Source: Coriolopsis trogii
Lineage: Eukaryota; Basidiomycota; Agaricomycetes; Polyporales; Polyporaceae
Direction: 5' to 3'
Length of the DNA: 64,000 bases
Assembly (NCBI GenBank): GCA_020543525.1
Contig: JAHYIO010000006.1
Span: 1,612,001 to 1,676,000 of the forward strand
Position numbers and translations under genes: made by a program. How positions within the stretch are numbered: position 1 is the first letter of the stretch; each line of letters begins with the position of its first letter. Below, in pieces: positions 57,985-64,000 of this stretch. The notes beneath the pieces were generated by a model. It was not told the origin of the DNA, made no database searches, and saw only the letters and a program-made list of their open reading frames with translations.

Positions 57985-59142
57985 ATGCAGCTCTATTATT
58001 GCACCGTTCGCACCGATGGCGACACGACGACTGCTACATGCGGCGCCGATATAAGTCCTCAGGGCCGATTCTGTCCTGCTCATCAAGACGAGTACGAGGA
58101 CCTTCTTCAGGAGAAGACGGACGCGGAGACTGCGATCGAACGGCTCGACTCCGTCGTCGACGAGCTCCTCCAGCGGGACCCGGGCACGTATATGACACAT
58201 GAAGCACCCGACAAGATCGATGATTTGGCAGACTACTTGGACGCGTTGGACCGTCGTACAGACGTGCAAACCCAGCTGCGCCAGCGCTTTCAGGTCCAGG
58301 GGCCCGGGCGGTCCAGCGAAGGTGCGTAGACCCTAGGATTATTCGGTCAGTGCGCGGTACTGATGAGGGTCCCGTGCTCAGCGTTGTCGCAGAACGCGCT
58401 TCTCGAAAGACGTCGCTCCGTTGTCAACTTGCGCGAACGTTTGGAGACCGTAAAGAACGAGTCCTTCAAAGGCGAGGATGGGCGGGGCCGAGGAGGATCT
58501 GAGGAAGGAGAGAACGAGCCAGTCGGGGAGAAGGAGGAGGAAGTCGCACGCCGTGATGTAGAGGTTCGACCTCAGGAGGAAGCACAAACAGAGGCCGCAT
58601 TGCCCGGGGCAAAGCAGACGCATGGAGAGTCGCAGGCTCGTGGTCGGGGCCACATCGAGCGAGTTCAGGTCGAGAAGAAGGTGGACCAAGAGTCAGGTCA
58701 AGAGTCGGGCGAAGAGTCAGACGTCGATCAGAATGTAGACAAGGGGACGGACGTTGACCAGGAGACGGGCACCAAGAATGAGGCGGACGCCAACAGGGAG
58801 GCGGATAAGGAGACAGAGAAACAGGCGCATGACGAGAGGCGACGCGAGCAGTACAAGGCCGAGGTGCAACGGCGTAACGAGGAAGAACGCAAGGCGGAGG
58901 ACGAGCAACACAAGCGCGAGCCCGAACCTGAGGCAGACGTCCTGACGAGTGTCAGCGGCAGTGGAGGTGACGGCGGCGGTCATGGAACTCTGGCAACCAT
59001 CGGTGGTGTTGTGTTCGTGAGTCACGTTAGGTCCAATTGGCCGTACACCGCTAACTTGATAGGCAAGGCTGTGGGTCTAATAGGCGCTGCCATATCAATT
59101 GGGAGGCACGGAGGCATGCGTCAACATCGGCAATCCTCCTGA
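57985..59142 (+). CDS. Cys3His zinc-motif family protein with acidic coiled-coil region
   Basis: Family not recognised. Exons 57985-58321 and 58382-59142 (365 aa), phase 1 intron with a GGTGCG donor, like the relatives at 52399 and 62980. Seen: C6-x12-C19-x10-C30-x2-H33, a likely zinc site; then a heptad-like helical region; from about residue 130 a very charged segment (Glu, Lys, Arg, Asp, Gln) with short Gln-Glu-Ser-Gly and Val-Asp-x-Glu repeats; and a Gly-rich hydrophobic C-terminal tail. A GTGAGT at 59017 and an AG at 59062 could remove 46 nt, which would replace the hydrophobic tail with a five-residue end. No signal peptide. Function unknown. Confidence 0.65.
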
Positions 59143-60291
59143 CAGCCAGTACGGGTGGGCCAAGCTACGACCTCAGCTAGCCATGCATAGAGGTGAATTC
59201 CTGTTTCGTGTGTGAAAAGAGACAGGAGATGGTGGATGACTCGAAGTGGCAGGGATGTCGAGCGATGATGAGTCGGAGTAGGGCGGGAGGGGTATCATGA
59301 GTGTTCGAACGCTTGAACTCAAACTTGGAGCTCGCTGGTCGTGGTGGTCGTGGTCGTATTCGACAAGCCTCATCAATGTCATGTACATAAGCAACCGCCC
59401 CCGTATTCGACGCCACGACTACGGCAGATTTGTCACGAATGCACTGGCTCTGACAGGCCCAGCTGTCCTTGCTCGCTGCAGGTCGCGAGTGTTCAGAAAT
59501 GGTCTACCCCTCAACAACGGACAGTTCAAGTTCAAGTTGCAGCCTGCAAGCCTGGGATTGGCGTTGTTCACGTGATCTAGACTTCTATGGCAGCAGTAAG
59601 CGAACTTATGCCTCAAGTCGTTGCGCCCTTTCGGACCCGCGTCAATTGCGTCCCACTAGTACTTGCAGCTGATTCCGCCACTGCAGATCCCGGGTAGGAA
59701 CGTCTTGCGCATTCAGAATACTGATGAATGACGCCGCGGCTGATTTATTGCACTGTTTACTGAGTTCTCTTCGAACCCTCTCCAGGCATACATCTCACAT
59801 CGATATACCAATCGGAGTAGGTCTTCGCCTTCCCCTACACGGACATCTTGGTTCAGCCGGCTCGACATAGAGATTGCTCGCAACGCAGAGCCAGAACACC
59901 ATACGCCTCTTCGTCGCCGACGTCAGATTTCCAACGCCTCCCGCCCGCTCGTGGAGTCTTCGACTTCTCTCGAGGCGCATGCATCGCGAGAGAAGCCCGG
60001 TCTGTGATAAATTGCCATAGTGTGTTTAACGCACGATTTGCGCCACGACTTGCATTGGCTAGTGCATTTCCTCTCGCATCGCTTTGCATCTGCTGACCTC
60101 GACGAACGTGAAGCCATTCTACCATCTAGGCATGAAGTAAACTTCTACAGACACAGTACCGGATGAGGCCTTTATTCGCTTCCGCTCGTCAGTCGGATGA
60201 ACCCAATCATTGTATTGCGGCGGGCACATAACATCAACATCTCAGGACTCTGGGCATCCGTACGCACATTCCCCCCATACGTGTAGTTGTC
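59143..60291. other. Intergenic region
   Basis: No coding frame with motif or splice support on either strand. Nothing else seen. Confidence 0.35.
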
Positions 60292-62372
60292 ATGGACTCC
60301 GTATCGCTGACTCCGTCGGAAGTGCTCGTCGGGCTCGACCGCAATGGCACCATCGGCATGGGTTACCTGGGAGTGGCATTTGCTTCCATGTGAGTGTAAC
60401 GTCTGCACCTTAGCTTATTGCATGTTCTGATATCTTCAATCTGCAAAGGATGTACGGGCTGACTTGCCTGCAGACGTTCCAATACTACCAGTCGGACATG
60501 GTCAGGACCGACCTTGTCTTCACTCGATACTTTGTACGTCTCTCTGATTGCCTCCAGAACCGTCATATGACCGACAGGCCCCCATTACAGGTCTTCCTCG
60601 TCTGGTATGTGGACGACTGATGTCGCAACACAAGTGTGACGAATCTCACATGTTCCCAAGGCTATTGGACTCTTCGCATCAAGCGATCGTTATGCACTCA
60701 TTCTACTACTACCTCGTCCTCAACTACGCAGACCCTGAAGGGCTCGCACGAACCGCATGGTACTTGTCTCATGTATTTGTCGCTTCAACCCTGAATGATA
60801 ATTTGAGATCGTAGGAGTATACCCGTACGTGTCTGGGACGGAGCCCCGTAGGTTAAGATGTTCGCTAACGGACGTTTGAAGGCTAGCATTATCATTACAG
60901 TCAGTCTACTTATCGGCCCGAGTACCGTGACGTCAAAGCAGTCCAGGCTAACCTACGTCCCTCGTCAGGCTGCCCTTGCTGCCCTCGTAAAAGGGTGAGG
61001 ATTTGCACTCTCTGTCTATTTGTTCTACACTACTCTCACGTCGAGTACAGATTCTTCCTTCTGAGGATCTGGCGCTGTGAGTCGACTCGCCTTGAATACG
61101 CTTGTGATTTTCTCTGAAGGAGCGTCACAGTTACTCGGAACGTGTATCTCACCTCTGCATTGGTATGCCAGTCCCCCAGAACAGCTTTAGTGCCCTACGT
61201 TGACTGGGTCTCGTTCATGGCAGGGGATTCTGGCGGTCGTGCGCATTGGTGAGTAGGCTCACTAGCGATGATCTCGTCTATGACTTCTGTGCCTGATCGA
61301 ACATGGTACTCTTCAGGATTCAATCTCGGTCTGTTAATTTCAGAATGCTATCGGTTCTTCAGCTGAACGGTCTTGTTTGGCCAGTCTATCCCAGCCAAAT
61401 GTGATGAGTGCTATCGCAGTCTCAGGACCTCACACTCACGATCATGGTATCCAGGTTCTCTTACCCTCTCCTCATGGTCGCCGAAGAGCATTTGAAGGTA
61501 TGTGCTACATGCGCCAGATGTCTCGAGCCCCCGCTCAAATGCATGATCTCAGCCACAGATCCTCGTGAGCTCGTCTTTGGACGTGGCAAGCGACGCATTC
61601 TTCACCGCAGTGCTCGTCTACTACTTGTGGAGAGGACGGACTGGTATACCCCGGTGAGCGAACGTGTATGCCTGTCTTTTCCTCAATGCTCTCATCGATC
61701 ATTCCGTGTTGGCTTCAGCTCTGACAACATCATCGCAAGATTGATTGGCGTGAGCATCACAACAACCATGGTGTCTACGTGAGTTGGCCCCCTTTGTCTC
61801 GTTGTGTCCGCACTGACAGCCGCTATCAGTCTGATTAAAGTCGGTGCCCTCGCATCAGTGAGTCGCTCGAAACACGACGCAAGGATGAGAGAATGAACGG
61901 CTCGCCGGTAGTATCTCGCAGCGTCAGACAAGCTCTATGTCCTGTTCTTCAACTTTCTCGAGGCCCCAGGTAAGTCGTAGCTCGTGCTTCCATCATCACC
62001 ACCAACAGTACTGACGCGAGTCCTAGTTGACGCCAACGCAGCGCTCACCGCGTACGCAACTCTCCCCATATCGCTGTCTATGCCTACGCGTAGGCTCATG
62101 ACCCTTGCTCGCGTGCCAACAGATTACACTCGCGCGGGTTCGTCAAGCGAGGCATGACGGAAAACCCGAACTCTGCGACCGTCGAGCTGAACCAACTATC
62201 TGCCCCGGCCTTTCGGATCATGACGAGTGGTGCAACGCTGTCGGTACCGCCTGTCAGCGCCAACGGTGACAATGAAAGCATGGCCGGTACGAGCATGTCG
62301 GACTCGGACTCGAAATGGCACGGAGACTCGGTGAGGAGTCTCCCTCGTCATTTCCGTGGGTCTGTACACTGA
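60292..62372 (+). CDS. DUF6534-type seven-helix membrane protein
   Basis: Member of a basidiomycete-expanded membrane family of unknown role. Exons established: 60292-60389, 60449-60533, 60591-60604 (14 nt, Val-Phe-Leu-Val-Trp) and 60661-60759; later exons are seen as hydrophobic pieces near 60887, 61050-61075, 61140-61200, 61700-61780 and 61920-61970, with the last from about 62120 to 62372. Seen: helix 1 with Gly-Tyr-Leu-Gly-Val-Ala-Phe, the family block Leu-Gln-Thr-Phe-Gln-Tyr-Tyr, Leu-Asp-Ser-Ser-His-Gln-Ala, Phe-Phe-Leu-Leu-Arg-Ile-Trp-Arg, a loop with Asp-Asn-Ile-Ile-Ala-Arg-Leu-Ile, and a polar Ser-rich cytosolic tail. The middle exon joins are not fixed. Ligand or substrate unknown. 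Confidence 0.75.
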
Positions 62373-62979
62373 GCGAGCCGGGCGGCTCGATTGCAGCAGA
62401 TCGACGGACCAAAGTCGGAGCGTTTGGTTGCGATATAGTAGTCTTGCGCTACTCTGGAAAATTACGGATTCGACGACCTTCCCGAGGTCTCAGGGCCAGT
62501 ATTCGAAGGGCGTATGATGTTGTAGAACAAGATGAAGCCAGTCGTGTTGAGGACCCGCTCTCGAGGATGCTGGCGCCCAATCTTCCCTCGTCTTGAATTG
62601 ATGCACTAGAAACACGCACCTTTCTAGCAAAAAATACGCAACACATTCCTTTATGTCTCCGTCTGGGAGCGGCTGTTGTTTGCCATACATGCTGTAATAG
62701 TAGGCGAGCTCAAACTCAACTAAAGTTTCACCAACTGCTAGTCTGGAGCGAGGAAAGGGAACGCGCTGTTCCTAGTTTCTATCCCAATTCGGCTCAACGC
62801 TAAAGCCAACATCTGAAGCTGTCGAACCTTGGGTCTAATCCGCAAGCTTACGCTAACGTCTTCCATGCCCCTTCCCATCGCGCCCGCCGTCTTCTCGTCG
62901 CCCACGACCGTGACGACTGCTTAGGCTGACTCGGCGGTGTTCCTTCGACTCAATCTCTCCTCGCTAGGTCATATATGCT
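62373..62979. other. Intergenic region
   Basis: Between DUF6534 gene and the last gene. One 93-codon frame continuing from shadow sequence has no motif. Nothing else seen. Confidence 0.4.
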
Positions 62980-64000
62980 ATGGCCATAGACACGGACAAC
63001 CGATGCACCGCTCGCCTCGTTGACTGGCACACAACCCGGTGCAGAGCAGCACGTCGACGCCGCCCCTTCTCGAACTACTGCCCAGACCACAGTCGGAAAC
63101 ACGACGCGTCGTACAAAGACTACAAGGACGTCTCGATGCTCGTTGAGCAGCTCCAGGGCGACGCTGTACTCATGAAGGAGGGACTATGGGCGATCCAGAC
63201 GCTCACCGAGGTCAGAGCTGCCATCGAGGGTACGGTGAAGTACCGAGAGGCCGTGCAGGAGGAAGCAGAGAGGCGGGCGACGCATGCGAGGAGGTTCTAT
63301 GCGGATGGTGCGTAGTACACATTCATCTCGCTTGGAGGTGTGGAGACCGACTCAGTGAGGGCGTACGCGTACGGCCCCGTAGACAACTCCGAGAGACATA
63401 TGGGCCATATGAAGCGCATTGAAAACCTACAGCATAGACTCGAGACGTGCACGTACTTTATCGACTGGCTTCAAGAGCGCCAGCGCGACTTAGAGATCGG
63501 AACCGTGACGAGGCCGACCACGAACGACATTGCCCCACGGCGACAGATCAAGCATGCTATAGCCCAACAGATAATCCCGCCGGCGCCATCCGCCATAGAG
63601 CTTCCGGGGGGGACACAGGATCAACACAGGCGGCCGCGCGTCCAGTCAACTCCAACCAACACCAAACTGACCACGGCGAACAAAAGCACAGGTGGAGCGC
63701 CAGCCTCCTCGCACGCTGCCGTACGCGAGACGAGTGCGTCGCAACGGGATCGTCAGTCAGTGGGTGCCCGTCGCCCGCAACCTCTCGATGTCCACCACAG
63801 TCCATGTTGCATACCGCCGTGGTTGACACCCGCACCGTCCGTCGTCGGAGGTTATCATGTGCCGCCTACCACTTATCACCATCCTGGGCCGTCTCGTCTT
63901 GAAGCCGGAACAAGGTCAAGCCACGCCTCTCTACCAAGCCATGCGTACTCTTCTGGGTACCCACGAGAAGGTGGACCGTCCGGTGGAGAGAAGGGAGCTC
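62980..64000 (+). CDS. Cys3His zinc-motif family protein, 3' end outside the window
   Basis: Third member of the family seen at 52399 and 57985. Exon 1 62980-63307, a 48-bp phase-1 intron with GGTGCG donor, then an exon from 63356 that stays open to the window edge (about 325 residues so far). Seen: C9-x11-C21-x12-C34-x2-H37 followed by a Lys/Tyr-rich helix, a long helical region, then after the intron a helix with Arg-Ile-Glu-Asn-Leu-Gln and a long Pro/Ser/His-rich, probably unstructured, stretch. No signal peptide or membrane helix so far. The Cys-x2-His end (Tyr-Cys-Pro-Asp-His) is like zinc knuckles in various small proteins. Function unknown. Confidence 0.65.

Overview
The window looks like a nuclear chromosome segment of a mushroom-forming basidiomycete (Agaricomycetes, most likely Polyporales; the order is inference). 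Genes are broken by many short GT-AG introns of about 45-65 bp, mostly with CTAAC or CTGAC branch sites. The gene content fits: class I hydrophobin, p24 Erv25, protoporphyrinogen oxidase, YS-clade OPT transporter, Xi-class GST, DUF6534 and DUF6699 proteins, and large families of F-box-like genes. Exon joins were worked out by hand from splice motifs, codon phase and known family motifs. No tRNA, rRNA, CRISPR array or recognisable transposon was seen.

Layout. 0-2.3 kb: a Gal4-type zinc-cluster gene and a C2H2 zinc-finger gene (+). 2.6-9.8 kb, minus strand: erv25, two tandem SET-domain paralogues, and HEM14. 10.7-25.6 kb: a decaying tandem array of five F-box-like genes (minus, about 2.2 kb unit) lies between two full-length copies of a secreted, probably GPI-anchored basidiomycete protein. 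A third, truncated copy sits inside the array. 26.5-33.5 kb: an OPT transporter, then GET5/MDY2 and NDUFS5 sharing one short divergent promoter. 34-39 kb: two related F-box-like genes (+) and one ruined F-box-like pseudogene (minus). 39.5-45.8 kb: ECM4-type glutathionyl-hydroquinone reductase, an HNH-family relic, and a monocarboxylate-type MFS carrier. 47-52 kb: another F-box-like gene, a DUF6699 gene and a second C2H2 gene. 52.4-64 kb, plus strand: three members of an apparently undescribed family with an N-terminal C-x10-12-C-x10-15-C-x2-H motif and a shared phase-1 intron, interspersed with an FAD phenol-hydroxylase-type monooxygenase and a DUF6534 membrane protein.

The most unusual object is the first of those three genes (52399-53439). 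Its reading frame runs through splice sites into a complete eight-cysteine class I hydrophobin domain, so an intracellular-looking zinc-motif protein and a cell-wall hydrophobin appear to be one gene. Other points of interest are the decay, gene conversion and promoter replacement in the F-box array, complementary loss of active-site residues in the SET pair, a 9-nt exon and a GC-AG intron in the OPT gene, and a 6-nt first coding exon in NDUFS5.
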